Shown here: one piece after another, positions 18,177 to 25,930 of the stretch
How positions within the stretch are numbered: the stretch's first letter is position 1
Layout: each line of letters opens with the position of its first letter
The notes under the pieces: generated by a model
The model's input: only the letters and a program-made list of their open reading frames with translations
What the model was told of the DNA's origin: nothing
Database searches by the model: none
Translations under genes and position numbers: made by a program
DNA from: Actinomycetota bacterium
GTDB lineage: Bacteria > Actinomycetota > Acidimicrobiia > IMCC26256 > VFJJ01
Direction of reading: 5' to 3'
Length of the DNA: 64,000 nt
NCBI GenBank assembly: GCA_009886115.1
Contig: VFJJ01000043.1
Span: 1 to 64,000 of the forward strand

Positions 18177-18579
18177 GCGTGCCATCGGTGCCATCGGTGC
18201 CATCGGTGCCGTCGGGGCCGGCAGCCGTGCTGGCCTGCTTGGCCGTCTCGACAAGCGCCGCGAAGGCCGGGGCGTCGGACACGGCCAACTCGGCGAGCAT
18301 CTTCCGGTCGACCTCGATCCCGGCGGCGTTCAGCCCGGCGATGAACCGGGAGTACGACAGACCATTCTCGCGACAGCCTGCGTTGATCCGCATGATCCAG
18401 AGCTTGCGGAACTCACCCTTGCGGGCTCGACGGTCGCGGTAGGCGTAGCGCAACGAGTGCATGACCTGCTCGTTGGCCTTGCGGTAGTGCTTCGAGCGCG
18501 CACCCGAGTACCCCTTCGCGCGCTCGAGGACGACCTTGCGACGCTTCTTCGAATGGACGGAACGTTTCACACGTGCCAC
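18133..18579 (-). CDS. rplT: 50S ribosomal protein L20 with an acidic repeat tail
   Basis: 23S rRNA-binding protein needed early in 50S assembly. Residues 1-117 are a standard L20 ([36 protein letters not shown]). The last 30 residues are an extra Gly-Asp-Thr tail, coded by four copies of a 9-base tandem repeat at 18179-18214. Such a tail is not part of the usual protein of about 118-120 residues. It follows rpmI and infC in the classic IF3-L35-L20 order. Confidence 0.97.
   Translation of the reverse strand: MARVKRSVHSKKRRKVVLERAKGYSGARSKHYRKANEQVMHSLRYAYRDRRARKGEFRKLWIMRINAGCRENGLSYSRFIAGLNAAGIEVDRKMLAELAVSDAPAFAALVETAKQASTAAGPDGTDGTDGTDGTHGPDGSAGADEDAA
18179..18214. repeat. Nine-base tandem repeat in the 3' end of rplT
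   Basis: Unit gtgccatcg, four copies, the last with one change. On the coding strand it gives the Asp-Gly-Thr repeat of the L20 tail. The unit length is a multiple of three, so copy-number change does not break the frame. Confidence 0.85.
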
Positions 18580-18622
18580 GGGAGTTCTCCTTACGACCGG
18601 GTCGGACGGGCTCTGGAACCTC

Positions 18623-18817
18623 TCAGAGACCGAGCATCCGCTTCACGGCCTTCACGTCGGTGGGGTGGACATCGGCCGGACCGCTCAGGCGGCGGCGACG
18701 TCGGCTGCTCTTGTGCTCGAGCAGGTGGCCCTTGAACGCCTTGCGCCGCCGGAGCTTGCCGGTACCGGTCGTCGTGAAGCGCTTGGCCGCGCCCCGGTGC
18801 GTCTTCATCTTGGGCAT
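18623..18817 (-). CDS. rpmI: 50S ribosomal protein L35
   Basis: 64-residue basic ribosomal protein with the family opening [31 protein letters not shown] and LEHKSS. It lies between infC and rplT with short spacers (44 and 43 bases), consistent with one transcript. Confidence 0.97.
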   Translation of the reverse strand: MPKMKTHRGAAKRFTTTGTGKLRRRKAFKGHLLEHKSSRRRRRLSGPADVHPTDVKAVKRMLGL

Positions 18818-18861
18818 CGTGGATCTCCTACGGGGTCGGGCGAGCCGACAGCGGATGGTGC

Positions 18862-19530
18862 TCAGGCGGGTGGAGTGGGGCTCTCAACGACGGGAGCCTC
18901 GGGAGGTGCAACGGCGACGGCGGGAGGCGCCGGGCTCTCGCCGTTCGTCGCTGCTGGCGGGGCCGGCCTCGGTTCATCGGTTCGCAGCGGAGCGGCTTTG
19001 GTGGGCTTACCGCCCGGCTTGCGCGATGGCGCCACCACCATGGTCATGTTACGGCCGTCGAGCTTGGGTGAGGCTTCGATCACGGCGTAGTCCCTGACCT
19101 GCTCGGAGACCTTCTCGAGGATCTTCATCCCGAGCTCCGGATGGGCGACCTCTCGGCCACGGAACATGATCGTGAGCTTGACCTTGAACCCTTCGGAGAG
19201 GAAGCGCTCGACGTGCTTCATCTTCGTGGCGTAGTCGTGCTGATCGATCTTGGGCCGGAACTTCATCTCCTTGATGATGATGTTCGTGGCCCGCTTGCGC
19301 GATTCCTTGCGCTTTTGCTGCTCGTCGTACTGGTACTTCTTGAAGTCCATGATCCGGCAAACCGGTGGAGCGGCCATGGGCGCGACCTCGACCAGGTCGA
19401 GCTGCTGCTCGCGAGCGATCTGCAATGCCTGTGGAAGCGCCTTGATGCCGAGCTGCGCTCCGTCGGACCCGATCAGACGAACCTCGCGGGACCGGATCTG
19501 ATCGTTGATCCGGGTGTCGGTGACGGCGAT
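18862..19530 (-). CDS. infC: Translation initiation factor IF-3, probable AUC start
   Basis: Binds the 30S subunit and checks start codon and initiator tRNA. Family core: N domain [42 protein letters not shown] linker, C domain [21 protein letters not shown] and [13 protein letters not shown] 45-residue Pro/Ala tail is extra. The only well-placed start is ATC at 19530, before AVTDTRIND, with AGGCAGG seven bases upstream. Upstream in-frame ATG codons would add about 75 poorly conserved residues. infC is known to use rare AUU or AUC starts so that IF-3 limits its own synthesis; the same is inferred here. Confidence 0.93.
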   Translation of the reverse strand: MAVTDTRINDQIRSREVRLIGSDGAQLGIKALPQALQIAREQQLDLVEVAPMAAPPVCRIMDFKKYQYDEQQKRKESRKRATNIIIKEMKFRPKIDQHDYATKMKHVERFLSEGFKVKLTIMFRGREVAHPELGMKILEKVSEQVRDYAVIEASPKLDGRNMTMVVAPSRKPGGKPTKAAPLRTDEPRPAPPAATNGESPAPPAVAVAPPEAPVVESPTPPA

Positions 19531-19839
19531 GTCTGGACCTGCCTTTCGTCGGGGCGATGACGCCGGCACGCGAGGGACGCGCGAACGGGCGGGGAGAGAA
19601 GCGTCAGCCCGGGCACATCCCGCACGCACCATCCCGGAAGATGGCTCGGTGGTCCGTGGTGTCGTCGTGACCAACCCGCCGCACTCGACGATCACCGTGG
19701 AAACGATGTCGCGGTGGCCGGGTGGGGACCCATGACCGGTGCTCGCCGCCCGACCCACGTGACGTGGGGCTAGGTTTGCGCACCAGGCAGGAGCGGGTCC
19801 CGCTTCGTGTTTTTGCTGTTGGACGGGGAGGTTACCAGG
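19531..19839. promoter_or_regulatory. Divergent infC / DUF1844 intergenic region
   Basis: No gene is recognised here. It must hold the infC leader and both promoters. A 15-base perfect palindrome cccacgtgacgtggg at 19754-19768 lies directly before a TAGGTT sequence (19771-19776) that could be a -10 element for the DUF1844 gene on the plus strand, so it may be an operator. A small agcggg / cccgct hairpin follows at about 19792-19806. No good -35 element was found for either direction. Confidence 0.4.
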
Positions 19840-20271
19840 GTGAGCTCACTGTGGACACCATCCGGCGAGCAGCCGGTCGAATCGGCGGGATCAGGCTCGG
19901 TTCCCACGGGTTCCGGCGCGGGGCCCGTCTCGTCCCACGGCCATACAGGGCACGACGAGCACGACGAGCACGACGGGCACGATGAGGCCGCCGAGCTGGC
20001 GCAGCTCCAATCCGAGCTCAGGGCGACGCCCGCGGCCGACATCATCGCCAACCACGCCATCGGTCTGTGGCAGCTGGCCGTGTTGCACCTTGGCCTCGAC
20101 AATCCCTCGATGGCCAAGCTCGCCGAGGCCAGCCTGGCCATCGACGCCATGGGAGCCATCGTCGACAAGCTGGCCGGGCGCCTCGGTGCCCACGCCGAGC
20201 CCCTCACCGACGCCCTCACCCAACTCCGCATGGCCTTCGTGCAGCAGTCCCGCCGCATCAACGAGACCTGA
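19840..20271 (+). CDS. DUF1844 family protein
   Basis: 143 residues from the GTG at 19840, which has GGGGAGG eight bases upstream. The C-terminal half carries the DUF1844 pattern: PAADIIANHAIGLWQLAVLHLGL, then LAIDAMGAIVDKLAGRLG and PLTDALTQLRMAFVQ, all predicted helical. The N-terminal half is low-complexity with a His-Asp-Glu repeat coded by a 9-base tandem repeat (19951-19986). Function is unknown; the family occurs next to infC in other actinobacteria. It is divergent to infC and convergent with the cold-shock-domain gene. Confidence 0.88.
   Translation: MSSLWTPSGEQPVESAGSGSVPTGSGAGPVSSHGHTGHDEHDEHDGHDEAAELAQLQSELRATPAADIIANHAIGLWQLAVLHLGLDNPSMAKLAEASLAIDAMGAIVDKLAGRLGAHAEPLTDALTQLRMAFVQQSRRINET
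19951..19986. repeat. Nine-base tandem repeat in the DUF1844 gene
   Basis: Unit cacgacgag, four copies with minor changes, coding for a His-Asp-Glu run in the disordered N-terminal part. The run could bind metal ions, but this is not tested. Confidence 0.8.
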
Positions 20272-20299
20272 ACGAGCCGACCCGCCCCCGACCTGGCGC

Positions 20300-20527
20300 T
20301 CAGCTCGGGGTGGAGCCCCGGGTGATCGCGCCGGCCTCCCAGCGCCCACCGAGTCCCGCCATGATCTCGAACCGGACGGGCGTTCCAACCAGGATCCTCC
20401 GGGTGCCGTCGGCGATCGTGACGCAGTGGAACCGCAGCCGACGACCATCGGTCGTTTCCACCTCGCCGAGACCCCGCGCCTCGTCGAACTCCACCACGAC
20501 GCCGTGAGCCCTCTGCGCCTCACCCAT
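20300..20527 (-). CDS. Small cold-shock-domain-like protein
   Basis: A 75-residue protein from the ATG at 20527, with GGAGGG just upstream. HGVVVEFDEARGLGEVETTDGRRLRFHCVTIADGTRRILVGTPVRFEI follows the Csp plan: KGxVxxF..xxGxG opening strand, then HxxxIxdG and VxFxI. The classical RNP1 motif KGFGFI is replaced by ARGLGEV, and RNP2 VFVH by RFHCV, so nucleic-acid stacking residues are partly lost. It lies 29 bases after hisG and is probably co-transcribed with it. Function is unproven; it could bind RNA or have lost that ability. Confidence 0.8.
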   Translation of the reverse strand: MGEAQRAHGVVVEFDEARGLGEVETTDGRRLRFHCVTIADGTRRILVGTPVRFEIMAGLGGRWEAGAITRGSTPS

Positions 20528-20556
20528 GTGCCCTCCGATCGACGGGTCGCACGCCG

Positions 20557-21432
20557 TCAGTGGATGATCTTGGCGATGGGGAGCTCGATGATGTCGGTCG
20601 CGCCGTGGTCCTTCAGGGCCGGGATGAGCGTGTTGATCTCGGTCTTTGGCACGACCGTCTCGACGGCGTAGCCGCCGTTGCCGAACAACTTCGAGACCGT
20701 GGGGGCCTTCATGGCCGGGAGGAGCGCGATGACCCGGTTGAGGTTGGCCTCGTCGACGTTGAGCTTGACGAGCACCCGGCCCCGGGCCTCGAGGGTTCCG
20801 TTGAGGAGCGTGGTCAGCTGCTCCATGGCGTGGCGCTTGACCGGGTCGGCATAGCTGGCCGGATTGGCGATGAACTCGGTGTACGAGACGAGGATGGTGT
20901 CGATCACCTTGAGCCCCGCCGCGCGCAACGCCCGTCCGGTCTCGGTGATCTCGACGACCGCGTCGGCGATCTCGGGGATCTTGGCCTCGGTGGCGCCGTA
21001 GCTGAGGGAGATGCGGGCGTCGATGCCGTGGCGCTCGAAGAACCGGCGGGTCAGCTCGGGATACTCCGTGTGCACCCGCAGGCCGGGCCGGAGGTCGGCG
21101 ACGGTCATCGCCGGCGAGTCGCCGGCCACCGCGAGCACCATGCGGATGGGCCGGGCGGTGGCCTTCGAGTAGTGGAGCTGCGCCAGCGTGTGCACGTCGG
21201 CGCTGGTCTCCTCGATCCAGTCGCGCCCGGTGATGCCGATGTCGAAGAGCCCGTCGGTCACGTACCGCGGGATCTCCTGCGGGCGCAGGATCCGCACGTC
21301 GTCGATGCGGGGATCGGCGATCGTGGCCCGGTAGTCGACGTCGGAGGCCCGCGAAACGGTGAGGTCGGCGTCCTCGAACAGCCGCATCGTCGCCGCTTCG
21401 AGGGAACCCTTGGGCAGCACCAGACGCAACAC
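20557..21432 (-). CDS. hisG: ATP phosphoribosyltransferase, long form
   Basis: First step of histidine synthesis, ATP plus PRPP. 291 residues, so the long type with a C-terminal HisG_C regulatory domain (VKLNVDEANLNRVIALLPAMKAPTVSKL...), which binds histidine and makes a separate HisZ unnecessary. The catalytic part shows LVLPKGSLE, GLFDIGITGRDWIEE and the PRPP-binding ADAVVEITETGRALRAAGL. GTG start six bases after ribA. No other his gene is nearby; grouping with the riboflavin genes fits a shared demand on purine nucleotides, but this is inference. Confidence 0.96.
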   Translation of the reverse strand: MLRLVLPKGSLEAATMRLFEDADLTVSRASDVDYRATIADPRIDDVRILRPQEIPRYVTDGLFDIGITGRDWIEETSADVHTLAQLHYSKATARPIRMVLAVAGDSPAMTVADLRPGLRVHTEYPELTRRFFERHGIDARISLSYGATEAKIPEIADAVVEITETGRALRAAGLKVIDTILVSYTEFIANPASYADPVKRHAMEQLTTLLNGTLEARGRVLVKLNVDEANLNRVIALLPAMKAPTVSKLFGNGGYAVETVVPKTEINTLIPALKDHGATDIIELPIAKIIH

Positions 21433-21438
21433 GGGGGA

Positions 21439-22092
21439 TCAGGCCTCGTTCGGGAGCGCGTCGGGCAGGTCGAGGACATGACCGAACTTGTCGCGCTTGG
21501 TGCGGAGGTAGCGCAGGTTGTGAGCGTTGGGGCTGGTCGCGATGGGAACCCGCTCGATCACCGCGAACCCATGGGAGATCAGGGCTTCGGCCTTGGCCGG
21601 GTTGTTCGTGAGCAGGCGCAGGCTCCGGATGCCGAGATCGGCCAGGACGGCCGCCGCAACGCTGTACTCGCGGGCATCGGCGGGGAAGCCAAGGTCGAGG
21701 TTGGCCTCGACCGTGTCGCGGCCGCGGTCTTGGAGCTCGTAGGCCTGGAACTTGTGGGCGATACCGATGCCGCGGCCTTCGTGGCCGCGCAGGTAGACGA
21801 CCACCCCGCACCCGAGCTCGCCGATGGTCTCGAGGGCCCGGTGGAGCTGGGAGCCGCAATCGCAGCGGAGCGATCCGAAGAGGTCGCCGGTGAGGCATTC
21901 GGAGTGCAGGCGCACGAGCACGTCGGCCCGCCCGACCACGTCGCCCATCACGAAGGCCACGTGCTCCTCCCCGCCGACCGTCCGGTAGGCGAGCGCCGTG
22001 AAATCGCCGTAGATCGTGGGGATTGTTGTGCCCGCGGCGCGCGTCACGATGGGGATGGCAGCGAAGCGGGGATGGCGGATGGGTTCGGTCAC
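21439..22092 (-). CDS. ribA: GTP cyclohydrolase II
   Basis: Opens the GTP ring to start riboflavin synthesis. 217 residues holding only the cyclohydrolase domain: zinc ligands in SECLTGDLFGSLRCDCGSQ, the GRGIG arginine-containing HEGRGIGIAHKFQAYELQ segment and the LLTNNPAKA motif. The DHBP synthase (RibB) domain that is fused in many actinobacteria is missing and must be elsewhere. The GTG start overlaps the ribD stop as GTGA. Confidence 0.95.
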   Translation of the reverse strand: MTEPIRHPRFAAIPIVTRAAGTTIPTIYGDFTALAYRTVGGEEHVAFVMGDVVGRADVLVRLHSECLTGDLFGSLRCDCGSQLHRALETIGELGCGVVVYLRGHEGRGIGIAHKFQAYELQDRGRDTVEANLDLGFPADAREYSVAAAVLADLGIRSLRLLTNNPAKAEALISHGFAVIERVPIATSPNAHNLRYLRTKRDKFGHVLDLPDALPNEA

Positions 22093-23267
22093 GGGCGTGG
22101 GTCGCACTCGATCCGGAGGTCGTCGACCAACTGGGAGGCGGTGAGCGTACGCCACCGCTGCGCCGCCGCCATGGTTGCGGGCCCGGGATCGTCGAAGAGG
22201 GGCCGTCCACCGGTTCCGAGCACCACCGGAGCGACGTAGAGCACGAAGCGGTCGACGAGGCCGGCGGCGAGGAACGCCGCGTGCAGCCGGGCGCCGCCCT
22301 CGACGAGCACCTGGAGGATGCCGCGGTCGCCGAGCAGGTCGAGCGTGGCCGCCAGGTCGACACCGTGGCCGTCGGGACCGGGGGGAACGAGGGGTGGCGC
22401 GACCACGAGCGTGGGGGCCGAGCCGTCGAACATCGGGCCGGCCGTCGGGCCCGACGTCGGCACTCGCCGGCGGGCGTCGAGCACGACCCGCAGCGGCGGA
22501 TCCGACGCGACCGAACCGTGACGAACCGTGAGCGACGGGCGGTCGGCCAGGGCGGTCCCCGCTCCCACCACGATCGCCTGCGACTGCGCCCGCAGGCGAT
22601 GGGCGTCGGCCCGGGCGGCCTCCCCGGTGATCCAGCGCGAGGTGCCGTCGGCCGCGGCCGTACGTCCGTCGAGGCTCATGGCCGCCTTGGCCACCACGTA
22701 GGGCCGGCCCGTCCGCCGGTGATGCAGGTAGGGTGCCAGTGCCGCCTCGGCCAGGGCCTCGCCGACGCCCACGTCGACGGTGACACCCGCCTCGCGCAGC
22801 GCCGCCACTCCCCTGCCCGACACGCGCGGGTCGGGGTCGAGGACCGCGACGACGACTCGGCCGATCCCGGCGGCCACGAGCGCGTCGACGCAGGGTGGCG
22901 TGCGGCCGTGGTGCGAGCACGGCTCGAGGCTCACGTACAGCGTGGCGCCGCGTGCTTCGGCAGGACCGACGGACGCGAGGGCGTTGACCTCGGCGTGCGG
23001 CTCACCGGCCCGGCGGTGGTGACCGGCGCCGACGACCACACCGTCACGCACGACGACGCACCCCACCCACGGGTTGGGTGCGGCGCCGATCCGGCCCCGA
23101 TCGCCCTCCGCGAGCGCGAGGCGCATCAGCGCCAGGTCACGGTCGGGACCTTCAGGGGCGTCGGGGGCGTCGGCGGGCTCGGCGCGGGCGGGCTCGGCGT
23201 CGTCGGCGTTGCCGGCGTTGCCGTGGCCGGCGTGGTCGTTCGCGCTGTGGCCGTCGGCGGTGCTCAA
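22089..23267 (-). CDS. ribD: Bifunctional riboflavin deaminase/reductase
   Basis: Second and third riboflavin steps. The N-terminal CMP/dCMP-type deaminase domain has HAEVNALA and PCSHHGRTPPCVDALVAAG zinc motifs and APNPWVGCVVV; the C-terminal DHFR-like reductase has KAAMSLDGRTAAADGTSRWITG and LVEGGARLHAAFL. The start is uncertain. A TTG at 23267 overlaps the stop of the preceding gene as TTGA, fitting the pattern in this genome, and gives 392 residues with a 45-residue acidic Ala/His leader. An ATG at 23126 would cut into the first conserved residues. Confidence 0.92.
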   Translation of the reverse strand: MSTADGHSANDHAGHGNAGNADDAEPARAEPADAPDAPEGPDRDLALMRLALAEGDRGRIGAAPNPWVGCVVVRDGVVVGAGHHRRAGEPHAEVNALASVGPAEARGATLYVSLEPCSHHGRTPPCVDALVAAGIGRVVVAVLDPDPRVSGRGVAALREAGVTVDVGVGEALAEAALAPYLHHRRTGRPYVVAKAAMSLDGRTAAADGTSRWITGEAARADAHRLRAQSQAIVVGAGTALADRPSLTVRHGSVASDPPLRVVLDARRRVPTSGPTAGPMFDGSAPTLVVAPPLVPPGPDGHGVDLAATLDLLGDRGILQVLVEGGARLHAAFLAAGLVDRFVLYVAPVVLGTGGRPLFDDPGPATMAAAQRWRTLTASQLVDDLRIECDPRP

Positions 23268-23788
23268 TGTGGACGGCCGCCACCGAGCAGGTCGAGCGCG
23301 TGCGGCACGGCGTCGAGGACGGCCTCCAGGCACTCGACGGCCCCACCGGGCGATCCCGGCACATTGCAGATGAGGGCCTGGCCCCGGGTCCCGGCCACGG
23401 CACGGGAGAGGAGCCCGAACACGTTGCGGCCGTGGGTGGCCATCCGCATGGCCTCGGCGAAGCCGGGAGCCTCACGTTCGAGCACGACCCGGGTGCCCTC
23501 GGGTGTGAGGTCGCGCGGCCCGAAGCCCGTCCCGCCGGTGGTGACGACGAGCCCGTGGAACCCGTCGGTCAGGCCGCGCAAGGCCTCGGCGACGTTGTCG
23601 ACGCCGTCGGCACTGACCCGGTGCTCGACGACCTCGTACCCGGCCTCGCCGAGACGGGCGACCAGGCCCCTGCCCGAACGGTCGTCGCGCACGCCTTCGG
23701 CCACGCCGTCGGAGACCGTGAGCACCTTGGCCCGCCAGGGCGCCGGCGATTCGCCGGCCGCGGAACCCGCCTGCGCCGACGTGTTCAT
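23264..23788 (-). CDS. MogA/MoaB-family molybdopterin-binding protein
   Basis: 174 residues of the MoCF-binding fold: VLTVSDGVAEGVRDDRSG, VVTTGGTGFGPRDLTPEGT and the NVPGSPGGAVECLEAVL end. Such proteins adenylate molybdopterin (MogA/MoaB) during molybdenum cofactor synthesis. No other moa or moe gene is close. It overlaps rpe (ATGA) upstream and ribD downstream, so it is part of a tightly coupled rpe-mog-ribD-ribA-hisG unit, although the pathways are unrelated. Whether it acts as MogA or MoaB cannot be told from sequence alone. Confidence 0.92.
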   Translation of the reverse strand: MNTSAQAGSAAGESPAPWRAKVLTVSDGVAEGVRDDRSGRGLVARLGEAGYEVVEHRVSADGVDNVAEALRGLTDGFHGLVVTTGGTGFGPRDLTPEGTRVVLEREAPGFAEAMRMATHGRNVFGLLSRAVAGTRGQALICNVPGSPGGAVECLEAVLDAVPHALDLLGGGRPH

Positions 23789-24471
23789 CGCGCCTCGACC
23801 GCCACGGCCGCGGCCAGCTGCTGGAGTCGCCTCACCGCCGCCAACGGATCGGGGGCGCCGAACACGGCGCTGCCGGCGACGAAGATGTCGACCCCCGCAG
23901 CAGCCGCCTGCTCGATCGTGGCGTCGTTGATGCCACCGTCGATCTCGATCTCGACGTCGAGACCTCGAGCGTCGATGTACCGGCGGGCCGCTCGCACCTT
24001 GTCGAGCACCTCGGGGATGAACGGCTGGCCACCCCAGCCCGGGTTCACGCTCATCACGAGGAAGATGTCGGCCAGTGCGAGGTACGGCTCGGCGGCTTCG
24101 AAGGGGGTCTCAGGGTTGACGACGATCCCGACGCCGAGGCCGAGCTGGCGCATCTCGGCGATGAGCGCGTCGGTGTCGCCGAGCTCGACGTGCACGGTGC
24201 AGGAGTCGGCCCCGGCCTTGGCGAACGCCTCGAGGAGGTCGCCCGGATTGTCGATCATCAGGTGGCAGTCGAGGAACAGGTCGGTGTGGGGGCGCAGGCT
24301 CGCCACCACGGGCGGGCCGATGGTGAGGTTGGGCACGAAGTGGCCGTCCATCACGTCGACGTGGAGCACGTCGGCCCCGGGGGCGATCGTGGCCACGGCG
24401 GCTGCGAGGGCCGCGAAATCAGCCGACAGGATGGACGGGGCGATCTTCGGAGCGGTACCGGGTAAGGCCAT
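23785..24471 (-). CDS. rpe: Ribulose-phosphate 3-epimerase
   Basis: Interconverts ribulose-5-P and xylulose-5-P in the pentose phosphate pathway, giving the sugar needed by RibB. 228-residue TIM barrel with APSILSADF, LHVDVMDGHFVPNLTIGP (catalytic Asp and metal His), DCHLMI, VMSVNPGWGGQPFI and EIDGGIN. The ATG at 24471 gives the standard start (MALPGTAPKIAPSILSADF). The longer open frame upstream is only the palindromic element read through. Confidence 0.96.
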   Translation of the reverse strand: MALPGTAPKIAPSILSADFAALAAAVATIAPGADVLHVDVMDGHFVPNLTIGPPVVASLRPHTDLFLDCHLMIDNPGDLLEAFAKAGADSCTVHVELGDTDALIAEMRQLGLGVGIVVNPETPFEAAEPYLALADIFLVMSVNPGWGGQPFIPEVLDKVRAARRYIDARGLDVEIEIDGGINDATIEQAAAAGVDIFVAGSAVFGAPDPLAAVRRLQQLAAAVAVEAR

Positions 24472-24505
24472 TCCGGGGATCGTACCCAGCCCACCCCTCC
24501 CCCCG

Positions 24506-24552
24506 AAATTTGTGCGGAAACAGTCGCCACGCGACTGTTTTTGCACAAATTT
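24506..24552. repeat. Long AT-rich palindrome between rsmB and rpe (element P2)
   Basis: Two 22-base arms (24506-24527 and 24531-24552) separated by a 3-base loop; the arms begin aaatttgtgc and end gcacaaattt. The only mismatches are two positions that would be G-U pairs in plus-strand RNA. It is far more AT-rich than its surroundings. The flank just before the left arm is cccctccccccg, which also precedes the palindrome inside priA. It may act as a terminator after rsmB, but its form suggests a small dispersed palindromic element. Confidence 0.85.
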
Positions 24553-24569
24553 GGGACGGTGGTGGCCGT

Positions 24570-24601
24570 CAGCCCGTCAGCCCGTCAGCCCGTCAGCCGG
24601 T
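24570..24601. repeat. Eight-base tandem repeat across the rsmB stop
   Basis: Unit cagcccgt, three exact copies and one degenerate copy. The rsmB stop codon (24593-24595 on the plus strand) lies inside it, so changes in copy number may move the C terminus of RsmB. Confidence 0.75.
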
Positions 24602-25930
24602 CGGCATGGCACGGCGATAGCGGACGACGAACATGCCGTCGGTGTCGGCGTCGTGGGGCAGGAGCAGGGACCCCCGTCCGTGAGCTCGCCATGGAGCGGG
24701 CAGGGGCTCCAGCGGCTCGAGCTCGGGGAGGTGCTCGGCGACGAACGCGTCGACATCGACGGTCTCCTCGCGGGCGAAGGTGCACACGGAATAGACCAGC
24801 GTGCCGCCAGGGCGCACCGCAACTGCCGCGCCGACGATCAGGCGGCGTTGGAGCGCACCGAGGGTCGCCACGGCGGTCTCCTCCAGGCGCCAGCGGGCCT
24901 CGGGACGTCTCCTGAGGGCGCCCAGGCCGCTGCAGGGCGCGTCGACCAGCACCCGGTCGAACGTGGCTGGAGGCACCGGGAGGTGATCGCCACTGGCGAC
25001 CACGGCCTCGATGCTCGTGAGGCGGAGGCGGCGCACCGCTCGCGCAAGCTGCTGCAAGCGCGCCTCACGCACGTCGAGCGCCACCACCAGCCCCCGGTCG
25101 CCCATCTGCTCGGCCAGGGCCGTGGTCTTGCCCCCGGGCGCGGCAGCCACGTCGGCGATGCGCTCCCCCGCCCGGGCGCCCACGGCGATGACGACGGCCT
25201 GGCTGGCCTGATCCTGCGGTGTCGCCCGTCCGTCCCGAACCGCTGGGAGCGCGGCAGGATCGCCGGTGCGGCGCACCACCATCGAGCCCGGCACGAGCAC
25301 GCCGGGCTCGGCCTCGACGCCCGCGGCGCGCAGCTCCATGAGCAGCGCATCGGCGGTGCCCCGCAGGGGGTTGACCCGCAGCGTCACGGGTGCAGGACGA
25401 TTGGCGATGCTGAGCGCGGCCAGGGCGTCGGTCGGGCCGAGGTCGTCGATGAAGCGGCGCACGAGCCAGTCGGGCATCGACTCGCGGACGCCGATGGCCT
25501 CGATGCTGTCGCCGTCGGGGAGCGCCCAGGATGGCCCGCCGGTCGCCAGCTTCCTGAGCACCGCGTTCACGAAACCCTTGGCACTCGTGCATCTCATGCC
25601 CACTGCACCCACCGTGGCACTGACCGCCGCGTGGGGGGCGGTGCCGGCCTTGGTGATCTGGTAGGCCCCGAGGCGGAGTGCCGCCCGCACCGGAGCGTCG
25701 AGCAGCTCGATGGGGCGGTGACTCAAGGGAGCGAGGAGATGATCGAGGGTTCGCCTCCAGCGCACCGTGCCGTACACGAGGTCTGTGACCATCGACCGAT
25801 CACGTGCGTCGAGGGCGCCAGCGCGCAGCATCGAGGGGAGAACGAGGTTGGCGAAGGCGCCGTCTTCGACCCGGACGAGCGCGTCGAGGGCGACGAGGCG
25901 GACGGGATCGACCCTGGCCTTGGCGCTCAC
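24593..25930 (-). CDS. rsmB: 16S rRNA (cytosine-967-C5)-methyltransferase
   Basis: Methylates C967 of 16S rRNA with SAM. 445 residues: an N-terminal NusB-like RNA-binding domain (VRLVALDALVRVEDGAFANLVL) and a NOL1/NOP2 methyltransferase domain with IADVAAAPGGKTTALAEQMG, DAPCSGLG (motif IV, base-release Cys) and YSVCTF (motif VI, catalytic Cys). GTG start overlapping the fmt stop as GTGA. The order fmt-rsmB-rpe is the same as in mycobacteria. Confidence 0.95.
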   Translation of the reverse strand: MSAKARVDPVRLVALDALVRVEDGAFANLVLPSMLRAGALDARDRSMVTDLVYGTVRWRRTLDHLLAPLSHRPIELLDAPVRAALRLGAYQITKAGTAPHAAVSATVGAVGMRCTSAKGFVNAVLRKLATGGPSWALPDGDSIEAIGVRESMPDWLVRRFIDDLGPTDALAALSIANRPAPVTLRVNPLRGTADALLMELRAAGVEAEPGVLVPGSMVVRRTGDPAALPAVRDGRATPQDQASQAVVIAVGARAGERIADVAAAPGGKTTALAEQMGDRGLVVALDVREARLQQLARAVRRLRLTSIEAVVASGDHLPVPPATFDRVLVDAPCSGLGALRRRPEARWRLEETAVATLGALQRRLIVGAAVAVRPGGTLVYSVCTFAREETVDVDAFVAEHLPELEPLEPLPAPWRAHGRGSLLLPHDADTDGMFVVRYRRAMPTG

